Assembly: GCA_905250075.1 (NCBI GenBank)
Contig: CAJNOP010000112.1
Location: 476,210-540,209, forward strand
Reading direction: 5' to 3'
Origin: Rotaria sp. Silwood1
Lineage: Eukaryota; Rotifera; Eurotatoria; Philodinida; Philodinidae
Length of the DNA stretch: 64,000 nt
Each line of letters starts with the position of its first letter. Position 1 is the first letter of the stretch. Under the pieces are notes generated by a model. It was given only the letters and a program-made list of their open reading frames with translations. It had not been told where the DNA came from and ran no database searches. A program made the translations under genes and the position numbers. Shown here in pieces: positions 1 to 13,800 of the stretch.

Positions 1-2604
1 AGATAGAAAATTCCATGATCTTGAAAGTGTTCTTAAACTTATAGCTGAGTGGAAAGAAGGAAAAAAACAGAATTGGTTTATATAAATGATACTGAACACT
101 ATTATAAAAAAATCAATATGAAGTTTGTTTTATAAAAGTTTAGAATCTACAATTTCATTAAATAATGCAAAGCAACAAAAATAAAAATAAAATCTTCAAA
201 ATTTCATTGATTTATTTGAAAAACGTCTTTCAAATCTTAAGTTACTAAAAGAAATAATTACTAAATCTATTCTACATCGAAAAATAAAATCATCAGTTGA
301 TCTTTTATTTAAATTAGATCATAGTTATACAAATTCCAATAAATAAACTACAACAGCAGATTCAAAAAACAAAACTTCTAATGATTGTATGTCATCGAAA
401 ATTATCTTTGATAATAGTTTAAGTAATTTTTTTAAACAAAATCTCAATTATCTAATTAAAAAGCAATACTTTATTTTAATCGATTTGTAATTGATTTAAT
501 TGAAAAGTTAACACGTTTAAAAAATTAGAAGGAAATTAAAATAGTTCTATTCTAGTAAAACTTAATGGAGAATATGTTTTTCATAAAAAATTCAATGATA
601 ATCAAATATGATTCTAGAGAAAATTGATCCTAATGATATTATTATATCATTTCATGCAAGGAAGAATTTAAACAGCTATATTAAAGACTTTTTTTCAAGA
701 CTTTGCATAGCGTTAAAATCGATAAATTAAAAGAAAATATATGAAGAAACCAATTTAAATTAAATGAAGATATTTTAGTAGATGAGAAAATTATTAAAAA
801 TGATATTGAAGTTAAGAAATAGTTCAACTATTTGAATATAATCTATTCGTCAAGATACTTTGATTAAAGAAATAAGAGATGACTTTTTAGTTAAAATTTT
901 ACAAGATTCTAAAAATTCCATTCTTAACTTATTACAAACGAAACATCTATCTCATTACGCTGTGAATATAAATATCGATGCTGAATATTTAAATCGCTCT
1001 TCTACTTATTTAAAATCAATGATAGCTTATTGAAAGATAAAAAGTTCAATTATCAAAATAAAATGAAAGAGATTAAGAAAATTTAAATTCGAGTTAGAAT
1101 TAATTGAAGGAAAACAAAGTATTACGAAAGTTATTGATTATTTTCTTAATTTTAATATACAATTTTTTAAATTATTAAAAATTTTTCAAAAACATTTTTC
1201 GTTTAGTATGCTTCAAAAATCATGTCTTTAATAACAGATGTTCTTAAACAAGAGAAAAGAGAAAGAAGTTATGCCTAGTCAGTCTGATACACTTAAAAAT
1301 TATAAAACGTCTAATTTAGAAGTTGCTTTGCAAAGAAGATTGTTTGAAGGACACATTGATGTGAAAGTTTTATTAAAATTGCATGTAAATATTAATGAAT
1401 AATTGGATGACTCTAAAACAAAAACCGCTTTCCATAGAGCAGAACAAATATTTTATTTCATTTCTCTCTTAGATCATATTGATAAACATAAAAACAGAAA
1501 ATTCAAATAAATTTGAAAATGATATTTATAAAATTCTAAAAATTAATGAAGCTACAAAACAAAATAAAACTATGTATGTCTTGATTATGTATTAAATGCA
1601 AATATAGATAATTATTAAAAATGTAAAGATATTTAATCAAGCAAGTCCCATAGAAATTATTCAATTGAGAGCCAAATAAATAATGACAATAGGAAAATCA
1701 TTCAAGTGTTTTAATAATCAACGAAATTATAACAGTTTAGCAAAGTTAAAATAAGATATTGTTTCATTCCATTTCAAGATGTAACAATCGATAATGAACC
1801 TTAGGAAACATTTTGTGATAAATTAGAAATTATTAAAGAGAAATAACTCTTGATCATGCTTTAAAATTATTTCAAGGAAAAAAAACGAAATTTGATTAGG
1901 AATTCAAAAGATTAAAAATGCTTTTTTGACACTGTGAAAAGTTATTTCGAAAGTATTTTGATGAGATTATCAACAACAAAAGAAAACTCGAATTAAACAC
2001 ATAATTAAAGAAACGAAAAAAAAGAATTTGTTAATAAATTGAATTTTATAAAAGAGACTATCCCAATTATCATTACTAGACTATCAATTGTATTTTATGA
2101 CAACCTCATTGTATTCTAATTCTTGGAGTATTAATACTACTAGATATTGATGGAAAGACGAATTCACTTCCTTCTAATCAACCTACTGAGATTTTAACTG
2201 GACAAGAAAAATCTTGAGCCTGAGCTCTCTTAAGAGAATTTTTTAGTTTGATTGGTTATCAAATAACAGTATAAATAGTTTCAGACATTCTATCAAGAGA
2301 AAAACTATCTCCTACAAATATTAAACAAAATGAAAAAACAAAAATTAATTTTTTTGAACTAATAAAGTGGATATATTTCTTTTCACATCAATTTGGTGAA
2401 ATGTATTATCCAGTAGTCAGAATTAAAAGGGTGGGTGTGAGTATGATTAAACAGACTACCAAAACTGACATTCACACTCTCAACTTGTCAAACTCTATCT
2501 ACTCATTTATTAAAAAAACACAAGGAAAAAAATTTGCTTTAATTTCATATTATTCAGGCCTCGCTAGAAAATTTTATTTTTACCAAATATTTTGTATACA
2601 TTAA
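1..2604 (+). pseudogene. Decayed large coding sequence, family not recognised
   Basis: Long stretches read as plausible protein in shifting plus-strand frames, broken by frameshifts and stops. Examples are the first 80 bases, about 846-1010, about 1085-1200, about 1255-1500 and about 2300-2604. The last piece is an intact 67-codon frame from 2401 to 2604. The pieces are rich in Leu, Lys, Ile and Asn and look like helical segments of one big protein cut off by the window's left edge. Many breaks are TAA or TAG where Gln would fit, consistent with C-to-T change. I do not recognise the family. A large bdelloid-expanded protein such as an RNF213-like ATPase is only a guess. It is almost certainly non-functional. 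Confidence 0.5.
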
Positions 2605-2785
2605 CAAAAGTAGAAAGGAATTATTCTAGTGTTAATTATATTTAATGTAGAAATATATATATGACAAATAGAAAATTATATCCGAAGACAAAATCTTGAT
2701 AATTCGATATCGATTCTTCTATGAGGAAAACATTTTTGAACTAAACAAAAATATTACTTTTTCTTTATGTATTGGTTTTTTTTGT

Positions 2786-3022
2786 TTACATACCAATCGA
2801 TTTAGATGTTTCTAAATTTTGTGTCCATTGTGAAGCATCAATACGATAAAAGTATCCTGATTGAATATTTGGTTGAACTAAAAATAAATAATAATTTGAA
2901 TTAATATTATAGACAGTTCTCGAAGTTATAAATTTTATTATCTTATTAAACAAGAAATAATCATCTTCTTCATGTTGAGTTCTTTTCTTTTCAAGTAAAA
3001 TACCAATGCTTCGTTTTCTTTT
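2786..3022 (-). other. Isolated open frame, possible orphan exon
   Basis: The minus strand is open for about 78 codons between stops, with no ATG at its head. It reads like real protein, with an acidic segment (QHEEDDYFLF) followed by NSNYYLFLVQPNIQSGYFYR and a Trp-containing end. A GTATGT donor-like site lies close to its 3' end and an AG acceptor-like site within it. No partner exons were found, so it may be a remnant of the surrounding decayed genes. The family is not recognised. Confidence 0.25.
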
Positions 3023-3915
3023 TTAATTCAATATTGTAACTGATTCTTATTCTTGGAAGATATATAAAAAGGAATATTGTATAGATAGTGATAAATGAGA
3101 AAAGAAAATCATTTATGAAATGTCCCACATAGAGAAGGAAAAATAATTTATAGGATAGAACCTTATTCTAATTTACAGAATAGTTTTTGACCAAAAAACA
3201 AAACACTAAACTAGATGATGTGTTTTCTTACAGATCCATAAAAATGGTATGCCTTTTCGTTTGATTAAAATTGGATGTTTTCTTTTCTACGCTTTTTTAC
3301 ATGCATACAGGTATGGAAGACTAAAAAATCCAACTTTACGAATATTAAATCAGAGATTATAGTCAGATACTTATTTGTTTTTGTCAATGACTTATTTCAT
3401 AGCTATCGCTAATGATAATAAAACTAAATTGTACAGCGAACGATAATTTAAGAAGGTTTATAAATTCTGTGACCTTAATTCAGATTCAGAAATAAAAGGA
3501 TAAGCTAAAACTCTTGTTAGCGCAGTTCATTTTGCGAATGAAATATGGAATTCGAATAAACTCCTTAGCCTCCCTTAAACTAACAGAAGATACTGAAATG
3601 AGCAATATGTTGTAGATTTTAGTTGTTTCTCAAGGCAATTAATCGTTGCAGTATAAATCTGTCTAATTTATTTCTGGACGTGGAACAGAAAATTTTCCTG
3701 TTTTTTTGGAGACGATGATGTAGCTGAAAAACTTCGACTTGCCAATTATACTCAGCATTCTCTTTAAGAATGTGTGAGTTCCACAAAACGAGATATATAT
3801 ATAGATTCTAAAATTGATGAAAATTTATTATTATATTAGAGACGTGCAGGAGTAGCTCATTCTAAATAGTAAAGGTTATACATATCTACATAGTTTCTCT
3901 TGAAAATACACTTAC
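3023..3915. other. No gene seen; decayed AT-rich sequence
   Basis: Stops are dense in all frames, and no domain or repeat structure could be read. On the minus strand this stretch lies just downstream of the coding fragment ending at 3916, so it may hold its eroded intron and next exon. Confidence 0.4.
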
Positions 3916-4117
3916 TAGATGTCCAAGGAAAATCATCTGATCGTCAACGATGCAAAGTTTGTAAATGAGGCATATGAGTGCTGAGAAAAGATACAAGATT
4001 CTCTCCAACGTAAATCGAGTCATTAGGATCATAATGACAACTAGGAATACTGAATTCAGCACATTGAACAGAGCTCAATAAACAATAAAAGACAATTAGA
4101 AATTCTCTAGAATTCAT
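3916..4117 (-). pseudogene. Possible F-box/LRR-like gene fragment, interrupted
   Basis: An ATG at 4117 opens a 57-codon frame that starts with a hydrophobic, signal-like segment and continues with FLSTHMPHLQTLH. It then meets an in-frame TGA at 3944-3946. The same frame continues beyond the stop as RSDDFPWTSS to a GTAAGT donor at 3915. The MPHLQTL...DDFPWTS texture resembles the leucine-rich tails of the large bdelloid F-box-type family, but that is recall, not a search. The in-frame stop at a well-preserved exon suggests recent inactivation. No downstream exon was convincing. Confidence 0.35.
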
Positions 4118-6938
4118 TGCCTCGAATAATTTGATACTTGCATTGACATAGAATGAAACTAGGCGCCTACAAAGCGCAAGCTATTCAATCTCGGTCAAAC
4201 TCATTTAGGATCTGACTGAATCCAAGTCAAACTAATGCTAAGTCTAACAAAGTTCAATCCCGACCAAGTCTAAACTGTTCAGTCTAGGTTCAGCTCGATG
4301 CAAACCTACGATATAACGAATAACTAATATAAAGATGAAAATTATTTAAAACTTTTTTTTATTCTTTACATAATATCGAAGTCTTCACTAAAATACTATG
4401 GTCATTTTCTAATTATTCTTTTTGTTTTTAAATTTTTGTATTTTAGAATAATATTTCTTATTATCTTTTCTATCTTTATTTATCAATAAAAAAGAATAAC
4501 AAGGCTTTATTTCATTTTTATTCTTGAAAACATATACACGATGATCGGTTTTCAATAATCCATGTGTCCAAATCAATTATGAAAGGAAAACTGTGTTTTG
4601 TTAAATTTCAAGTAAGACAAGAAATGTAATAGATACTTAAGTTGAACCGGCGTTGAAATGAAATGAGCAAATACTTTTGTTCCTACTTTATTTAGGTTCA
4701 TTGTTTGTACTAACAACTTTCTAAAAAGATTAATTTCTTTATATATTTCAAGTAAAAAAAAATAAACTTATTCTAAAGAATATTTTCTAAAGACAAAATA
4801 AATAAATATAAGTGATACTTTATATAACATAATTATTTGTTTGATTTTTACAAAGAGTATTAAATATATTTCATGAAAATAAAAAAAATATTTCATTACA
4901 GTTGATCTTCGCTCAATACATATGTGTTGGAATGAAGACAGAGACGACTCTTGATAAGCTTCTGATAGTTTATCTTATCATAGCTTTCAAAATGCTTTTC
5001 CATGGATAGTCGTAACCTCCGTTTTAGAAATGATATATAAGATCTTTCAACATGGTCGTACGGTAATATGAATATGAATTGATTCTACTATGATTTATCA
5101 AAGAACTCATTTAGCAACAACAATCAATTTAAGTTTCAATTTTCGACTCTCAGAAACACTCCGATTCTATTTTCATGTGCGTGTGGGTTGTAGACTTAAA
5201 TGGAGAAAACGTCAAAAGTCAGTAACAGTCATACCTATACTTTAAAGTGTATAAGTTAATATATGTGAGAACGTATCTATGGTCAGGAGCATAAATGTTG
5301 ACTTTGAGAATCATAAACGGTATGTTTGAGACCAACAATGTAGAAGAAAATCATAAAGGGTAGGTTTCAATTCTATTGTTTCATCCTTAAGACTAAAAAC
5401 TGATGAAGTTTTTCAGTTTGACATTCCTTGACTTCACGGCAAAGACTTCTGTTTTTTTTTTTATTGAAAGAAAATCTATGGAGTACAACGAATTCGATGA
5501 AAATAACAATAATCAATGAGATACGATGAATCGATCTAACTAAAATTTGATATTACTTATTATATGCTTAGCGTGCATTGAATAGTTTTGTATTATGTTT
5601 GAAGAAAATCCTAATCCTAATAATAAAATTCATTTGGTATGAGTTATTATTCTTAAAAAAAAATTAAGAACTGTTTATTAAAATTCATGCATACAATGAA
5701 CAAATATATTTCGAACAGTTAACATTTATGTGTAAGATAATATTAATCAAGGTAAAATACACTAATACATATGAATCACATGATATAAGCAAAACTCCAA
5801 ATCAAGTCTTGTCACATTTCGAAGTTGAATATCACTATCAACATCTCTATAACATTCTATATAATAAAAAAAAACAATGAATATATTTTCTCATAATAAA
5901 ATACAAGTTTTTCTAAAATCTTTCGTGAATATAATTGCATATAAAGTATATATTGTTGGAAATATTTTGTAGGATGTGATTGTTCTTTTCGCTAAGCACA
6001 TAATCATACTGTTCCTTTTTTTTCTATTAAACACAATCTGAAAGAACTCCTGAAAAATAGAAACAAAAATTATGTTACAATTATGGATGGGTTAGAATGA
6101 ATTGTACTAAATGCTTTTATTTATTTTTTCGTTCATCTACTTTTGCTAAAAATATTCATCTAAACATTGAAAAGGATGCAAATCTGTTTAGTCATTAAAC
6201 TGTAATTTGTGATTTTCGACTGACATTTAATAATTTTTAAAAGCTTTTCCGACAAAATCATGTAATTATTATAGTGAGTAGTGACAAATGTAGGCTATTT
6301 TAAGACTTAAAAAGAAACTATGATCTAGATTCATCAGGAAAACAGCTTTTTCTCTGTTTTCGTATGTTTTTCTTAGAAACTGTTCTTTTTTTTCACAAAT
6401 CGGCAAAGAATAAAATCTTAACCTGTATAAAATTTAATATGAGAAATATTAGGATATATTTCATTTAGTCGCTCAAGAAATAAGTACGTAAAGAGATGGA
6501 TGCAAACCAATCGAAATATCTTGAATATGTGGTCAAATAAAATATTTGTCTCAAAACTAAAAGAAAAAATCATATTAAAAAGTTATATATATTCTTGCAG
6601 AACAGATTATCTTACTGTAATTCATTCATAAAATCAAAATTGATGAAATTTCAAAGGAATTTATTATTTTTTCAATGTTCCTCGACAATAATTTACATAT
6701 GAACATGAAGTTTAAATTTTTGGATGCGACTTAAATTATTAAGTATCCATTTCATATAGGCGAATTCGAAATCATTATGGGCGAAAACTTTTAAAGTCAA
6801 ATAATGCAGTTTTGGTACCAAGAGTTAGTAGAAAAACAAAAAGACACAGGAAAACCATCATTTGAATAAATTGTTCCTATTAGAAATCAATTTTCTCTGA
6901 TGTTGAGAATGTGGACGTAGACGAGAGTACAATGAATA
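4118..6938. other. AT-rich sequence without a supported gene
   Basis: No reading frame of note on either strand. At 4160-4320 there is a loose, degenerate set of AGTCTAA/GTTCAA-like short repeats of higher GC. The remainder is low-complexity A/T with scattered stops. It separates two possible minus-strand F-box/LRR-like fragments and may be their eroded middle. Confidence 0.4.
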
Positions 6939-7166
6939 TCAAAGTACACGCATTATCACCCTAATCAAAAGATTGCGTTTGAAATTCTCTACAAAATCAT
7001 ACATGATTGGAACCAAAGATTGTTTTACACATGTGTTGAAAAAGTGAAGATTATGGATGTACAAAAAAAGCTGTAAAAATCCAATATGAAAATTTTTATG
7101 GATCAGCAAAATTTTATCATGATTTATCCGCGATAGTTTCATTAAAAACGATTTAATGCTAAACAA
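6939..7166 (-). pseudogene. Possible LRR/F-box-type coding fragment
   Basis: This is a 75-codon minus-strand frame rich in Leu, Phe and His, with NHDKILLIHKNFHIGFLQLF near its middle and MYDFVENFKRNLL further on. The composition fits the mid-portion of bdelloid F-box/LRR-like proteins, in which short helices and strands alternate. It lies between two other fragments of the same apparent type on the same strand. No splice structure links them, and the ATG need not be a true start. Confidence 0.25.
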
Positions 7167-7730
7167 AAAATGATCAACAACACTATCTCTATAGAGTTGT
7201 TACACTGTTTTCGATCGTTCAGGCTCAGTTCAAACAAAACTGACTGTCTTGAAGATCAAATGGCATCTGCTCTTCACAAAATAGTTGTCAATAAGAAAAC
7301 TAAGTATTGAAACAAAGTGTACATCGTTTGCTATCACATGAGAATCTTAGCTTTTCTTCCATATAAGAAGGTCAAAGAGTCGACTTAAAGTGGTCTGCTT
7401 AAAGAGTACGATAATGTCGCAAACTGAATGCTAGCGGAATTTGTTAATTTAATGTTCTGTAAAAAGACTAGAAAAAGAAACTAGTTTAAGATTTGTACTT
7501 GTTTTCAATGCAAAAAAACAATGGAGGAACTTGTGTTTAGAGAGAGTACAGAAGAAATATGAAACATACTAGGAGAACAATATATTTTGTACCATCAAAT
7601 TTTAAATGATTTCAGTAAAGATGAAAAGTTAATCATAATGAATTCATCTCACCTTTTCAAATAAGTTTCCATTTGATTTTGTTAATGTTTCAATATCTGA
7701 CTTGAATTGTAGTTCAAAATACATCAGTTG

Positions 7731-7982
7731 TTAAAAAGCAATTGACAATCGTTCAATGTTGGATATATATTCAATAAAATGTTCAAGAAAGCATGTATAT
7801 GTAAGACAAATATATAAATAACGAATTGTCAAACAACAGAATTGAATTTGATCAGTCATTTCACTTGATAAAGGAATAGAAGATGGCATTAAACATTGAT
7901 GAATATTAATAGGCAAATTATCATCAGAAATATTGAGCCGAATGTGTGTTAATTGACATTTATCAGAACAGCAATTGATATA
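7731..7982 (-). pseudogene. Leucine-rich fragment of F-box-type protein
   Basis: The minus strand is open from about 7982 to a stop at 7731. It reads CQLTHIRLNISDD, then TIRYLYICL and FIEYISNIERLSI. Such LTHLxL and YxxNIExL repeats are typical of the degenerate leucine-rich repeats in the F-box-type proteins expanded in bdelloid genomes (established pattern, recalled rather than searched). The frame is entered without an ATG and meets a stop. After the stop a few more codons look conserved. A broken gene copy is the best reading. Confidence 0.4.
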
Positions 7983-9249
7983 TCAACTATTTAAATCAAC
8001 GAAAAAAACATGGTAAATAGAATATTTAATCTACTACTCTTATACATATAATTTATTTTTATTTTCAGAGACCTCACTTAATATCTCAGGTTTGCGGCAC
8101 CACATATTTCAGAGATGCAATATTCTTTTAAAAATAGTTACTGTTCAAAAACGTCTTAATTCGAATATATAGAATCTCAAATTCTGAAACTGCATATATA
8201 TTCAATGTTGAATATGTGATTCACTTACGTAGAAGCAGTTCAAAGACGAAATTCGAAAATGTGAGTTTCTTGGAAATCAAATATGTTGAGATTTATCACT
8301 AAATCAAGATGTAATATCCACAGGCAAAACAATCATTGCAATTAGAATGAAGAATCTGGAAAGATCCTCTCGTTAGCGTTTACAAATTGTTGGAAATATC
8401 CGCAAAAAAGAAATTCGTTCGAAACAGCGTGCCAAAGCACATTTGTTTTTTGTTATATTGCATTTACGTGATCTAGTGATACAGTGTTTGATACTATTCA
8501 AATCAATGAAAGTTATAGTAATTGAATGAAACTTGTATAACAAACTAAAAAAAAAACTTATTTTACTATTGCTACAAGTGTGAAATACTGAACCTCATCT
8601 ATTTTTTCGACCTCTGATTGCTGAAATAATAATGTCCTACCACAATGTAGTTCAATCGAGACTAGACAATGTCGTTTTATCAAATATATCCATTGGATAA
8701 AATTTTCAAAGAAGTCTTACTTTATTTAATGCTGATCAATTAAAAAATTATATGTGTGGATCTCAGCTTTGTATAAATTTTATCTAAAGAAGTATACATC
8801 TAAGAGAATAGCTACAGTGATACGAGTATAAGCATATGAGTGTCGAAATTTAGTTATAAGAAGAAAGTATTCTCGAACTGATTGTTTGCGTTTTTAATGA
8901 AAAAATGGCCGTTCCAACACGTTTTACAAAGTGCCCTTAAATTCTAGCAAAAGCATGCGGGTTAGAATAAGAAGGCATTCAAACGTAATTTTTTCAACTT
9001 TTTTCTCGTCAGTAAATAAGAAACAATTGATAAAACTTATCTTGCTGTTACCTGGACCAGATAAATGTGATATGTCCATAATATCGTTGAGGTTTTCGTA
9101 AAAAGATTTGTTTAGAATCCCATAGAGTAACACCACATCTCATTTAGATCTAGATTTCTCTCTGATTCCTAATCTTGATTCTGGTAGTCGGTCAAAAAAA
9201 AGTTAGTTCCAGTTTCGATAAGCCTGTGTCAGACAGGTAATTTAAACAC
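7983..9249. other. No supported gene
   Basis: AT-rich sequence. A 70-codon minus frame at 8924-9136 exists, but it has no recognisable motif or splice context and I do not support it as a gene. Confidence 0.4.
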
Positions 9250-9800
9250 CTGTTGAAGAAGATTTCTATAAATAAAAAACTCTCAAATTTCATTGATTTA
9301 TTCTATTTTTCAAATTAGATTAAAATTAGTTTCAAATCATAATTGATTTTCGACATTTTTTTCAAAAATTTAAGATTAGAAAAACAAAGAACTTGTTGAT
9401 TATGATGAAAAAAATAAAAGAAATTGATAGCTAACATTATAACAATTTGAATTTGTTCCATCAAAATGACTATATTTTATACAAGACAGAAGAGACGGAG
9501 AATTACAAATTAATGGTTGTAAGATAAATGCAAGCTTTTTTTAAGATAAATCTGACTGATTAAAAATATTTCCAAATGTATCTATTGAAAATGTTGAATA
9601 AATAATACAATTAATACATCTATTTAATGATCAAAATGATATTAAGATTTTATCTCATGATAAATAGAAAAATATATTATGTAATCAACTCTATTAAATT
9701 AATGTAAAAGTGTTTTTTGTAGAACTTTCATATATTTTCGAAGAATATAATGAGTGTAAATTTTAAATTGAAAGTTTTCGACTCCTCTTTTCATTATAGA
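9250..9800 (+). pseudogene. Decayed coding stretch running into a gap
   Basis: Plus-strand pieces read as plausible protein between stops, for example FHQNDYILYKTEETENYKLM around 9450-9515 and SIENVE...LIHLFNDQNDIKILSH around 9580-9660. The style (Asn/Lys/Ile-rich, stops at possible Gln positions) resembles the decayed gene at the left edge of the window. It may be a related copy or another piece of the same family. Confidence 0.25.
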
Positions 9801-9854
9801 TCTTAGCAACTATTGGGTTGTCAACTAATTTTTGTCGTTTTTTTCAAAAATTTT

Positions 9855-9954
9855 NNNNNNNNNNNNNNNNNNNNNNNNNNNNNNNNNNNNNNNNNNNNNN
9901 NNNNNNNNNNNNNNNNNNNNNNNNNNNNNNNNNNNNNNNNNNNNNNNNNNNNNN
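9855..9954. other. Assembly gap (100 N)
   Basis: Exactly 100 N bases, flanked on both sides by T-rich sequence. The length looks like a placeholder rather than a measured size. Any reading frame drawn through it is meaningless. Confidence 0.99.
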
Positions 9955-10849
9955 TTTTTTTTCCTTTGATGACTATGAGAAACATCTTGAAAGTATTGTT
10001 CAAGATTACATCTAATTCCAGATGCCATATTGATATTTTTTGATAGTATCCATTCAATGAGGTTAAAAAAAAGAAAACTGAAATGACCCACCAACACTAT
10101 AGAATACCTGTACAAACTGCGAATCATATAGATACTCATGATTACCATATATTTAATTGTAAAATACAAGGATATTTACCTTGATATTTATTTGTAATGC
10201 ATCTTATACAATTAAAAATCGAAGGAACCATAGATGCTCGTATGCAAAAAAAAAGGCAATACTTCAGCTGAAAACAATAAACACAGTTCAGAATGACTAT
10301 TTGTATAATATTGGTTTGAAATTCTATTTTGGTTACAGTTTTGGTGATGTCTGGGAATGTTCGTAGTTTTTACATAGACTAGATTTTGCCTATAGTCATT
10401 AAATCGACTTTTCCGAAAAGCTAGAATTACCTAAAAGAATTATTATAACCAAAAACTTTTCTTTCAACAGAATCTGTTCTTTCTGAGTAGTCAATTTTCT
10501 TTGAGAAGTTACCAAGTATCAATTTCTATGAAACAATACGTACAATATCAGTCTAAAACTTGAAGACGTCAATATTGACAACGAGTCATGACGAAAATCG
10601 TATTGATTCAAACATATTGTTAAGACTTTCTTTCTGTGTATCTTTTCAGTATGTATCTTTTAATAATTTGTCGTGTCGAAATGCACACACAAATCAAAAA
10701 TAAGAACTTTCGCAAAAAAAAAGAAGCGCAACAAGAAAAACAAAAAAAAAAAAAGAAAAATTTTCATACACATGAAGCATTATTTAAATAAAGAACACGT
10801 ATTATTTAATTTATCTTGAACAATATTGAAAAACAACTATACAGAATAT
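9955..10849. other. Spacer downstream of prickle; no gene seen
   Basis: A/T-rich. The last 150 bases, with A-rich runs, lie directly beyond the prickle stop codon and probably include its 3' untranslated region on the minus strand. Confidence 0.4.
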
Positions 10850-13800
10850 TTAACTAATAATACAATCTTTTTTCCTTCGACCATCATTTGATTTCTTATC
10901 TTTTTTATTTGATGTTATTGATTTTTTCATTAATGCTGGATTGATTGTATTTGTTCCATGACTACCACATTCATCAACATAACTTATTTTTGTTCCATAA
11001 TTCATTGGTTTTCTAATACGATTTCCATGTATATCAAATTGATGATAAATTGAATTAAAATCATCTTGTTCATCATCATCATCGGACGATGATGATGAAG
11101 ATGATCGACGTATTGTTGAAATATTTTTTTGTTTTGATCTATAACTTATTGTTGGTGAACGTTTATGAATTTTATCTTTATTATCATTATCATCATCAAC
11201 AAAACGAACATGATGTTGTTTTGTAAATCTTGATGAACCATTTAATGAACGTGAACGTGGAAATTGTGATGATATTGTTGAATAAGTTGTTGATTTCGGT
11301 CGGGATATAGGATACATAATTTCATTTGAATCGAAATTTTTTAAACGATTTGATGGTTGTTCAACTAATGTTTCTTGTGATATTGTTGGATAAGTTTTTA
11401 CTTTTGATTTTGATATTGATTTACGACTTAAATCAGGTAATGATGCACGTGATGATTTTGATGTTGAACAATTTGCAATTTCAAGTGTTGCACCATGACG
11501 ATCAAGTTGTTCAAGATTTAAATCATTATAAAATTGTATTGGTTCACGTGAACGACTTCTTGTTATATTTAATTTTTGTTTTTCATGATGATCATTTGTT
11601 AATATTGAATTAGGAGATGATTGATATTGAAGAAATACTTGTGGTTGATGATTACGATTATAACGACGACTACCAGTACCATCAGATAAATAACCATTAT
11701 TATAATCGCGTTTATATTTTTGAACACCAGCACCATCTGATGCATAACCTGTTTGTTCTTTTGTTCTTCGATTTGATATAATTTGTTGTTGTTGATTTGT
11801 AGTTTTAGGACGTGCTGGAATAATTCTAACATGTTGATTTGTATGTGTATATGATGTTGGTATAATATCAGGACTTTGATGAAATCTATTTTGTTGAATT
11901 AATTTTGTATTTAAACGATTATTTCGTTGTAATGCACATTCATTTGAACAAAATAATGCACCATAACGTGGAAAAAAACCACGATTATGAAGTGGTATAC
12001 GACATGTATAACAATAAAAACAAGCATCAGTTGCATGCCAATGTTGAGATTCATGTGCCATTTGTGGTTGATCAGTTTCAATACGTTCACCACATGTATC
12101 ACAATATTCAGCATACATTGTTTCAAAACAATTTAAACAATATGGTTGAGTTTGACGCATAACATATCGTTCACCACCTAGACGTTTTTTACAATTTGAA
12201 CAACAAAAATGATCCATATGCCAACTATAACCTTCGGCTTCAGTACATTCATCGCCGAAGATGATCTAAATAGATGAAGAGAAAAAAAAAAGAACTTCAT
12301 TTGTTGTTGTAGTCAACCAAACACATAAAGATATCATCATCAACTACACTGACAAATGCTCAATTGTCTATTGATTCAATATTGTATGATAAACAATATG
12401 TCTATTTTGACATCTATGAATTAATTCATAGAGTAAGTATGGGTATGATATATCAACAGTATGAAACATATAACAAAGTTGTCATCACTCACTACCTTAC
12501 GTCGAAGTGGTAATGGTCTTCTTTCCATATGTATATATATATGTAAACGTAAATGTATAGTTAATACAAGTAAACTAATAATTTAACATTGTTTTTTGTG
12601 CATATGTATATATATATGTTCAATGTCTACGTCTATTTTTGTCGTGCCTATATTATTATCTCTAATGATTATCAAATCAATTATAGTTTCTTTTGAACGA
12701 CAACTGTTCTCGTCTTTTTTTCTTATTGATTAAATATCATGTTTGCAGCTTTTGTTTTTTTTTAAAGTAATCATCAATACATACTTCATCACATGCTGTA
12801 CATCGTGGTTTATATAATTCAGCATGATGTCGTCCACAATAAAGTTGACCATCTTTGTAAAAATATATTAAGTTAACAAGAAATTCTTTGCATTGTTTAC
12901 AAGTAAAACATTGTGGATGCCAAAGACCAGTACGGCCGGCTCGTTCGGCAAATACACATATCGAACCTGAGTCAATCAATTTTTGACACTATAAAAAAAA
13001 CAAAGTAAAAGAAAATTAATTACAATCTTTTTATATTCAACATATGTCTATTATTATAACTATTGAGATATCTCTCTTTGATTTTTACACTTAGTGCCAT
13101 AGTAAATGGCAAATACACTTGTTGTTCACTACAATCAATGAACTTTACATTGTCTATACGTTCAAGACAATTAACTTGATGATGATGATTTTCTTCTATG
13201 ATGCATATCTATTGGTCATAGTCATCTTTGTGCGATACCGCCACTCTGTAAGATTAACCGTTCTCGAAAGGTGATCGACATGAATACAATCTAATTTTTC
13301 AGTTAGTAAAAGTTGTTTAATCTGTATCGTCTCTAGATATTGAAATCATGTCTTCGATATGATTAATTTCTACGAAGATTTCACCTACGAATTCGTCAAT
13401 CTTATATGTCAAACTTTGAAATATGATATATATTTAGTAAAGTGCTGTGAATTCATTCTTGTGTCGTAACTTGAACATATATTAATCTTTCATCGTAGTA
13501 AAATGAAAAAGAAAAAGAATGATATATATATATATATTCTTAAACTTACTCCACGACAGGGTATAGGTGATTGTGTCAATGGTAATTGTCTAGCAGAACC
13601 ACGACCAAGTGCATTATGTCGTTGTTGTTCATTGAATATTCTTAATTCATTTTTTTCATCTTCATTTAATGAACGACAATATTTTGGATCAGAATCATGT
13701 GGAGGTAGTTGTTCTTCAAGCATTTTCTATTACATAAAAAAAACAACATCAAATATCCTATCAATAAATCTAATTACTGTTCGATATTTTTCACCAATCG

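Noticed and set aside
9813-10169. Several open frames spanning the 9855-9954 gap
   Set aside because: They are open only because the N run translates to X; the flanks have no coding character.
11326-12162. Frames antisense or shifted within the prickle last exon
   Set aside because: Shadows of the real coding frame, produced by its repeated Asp/His/Asn codons.
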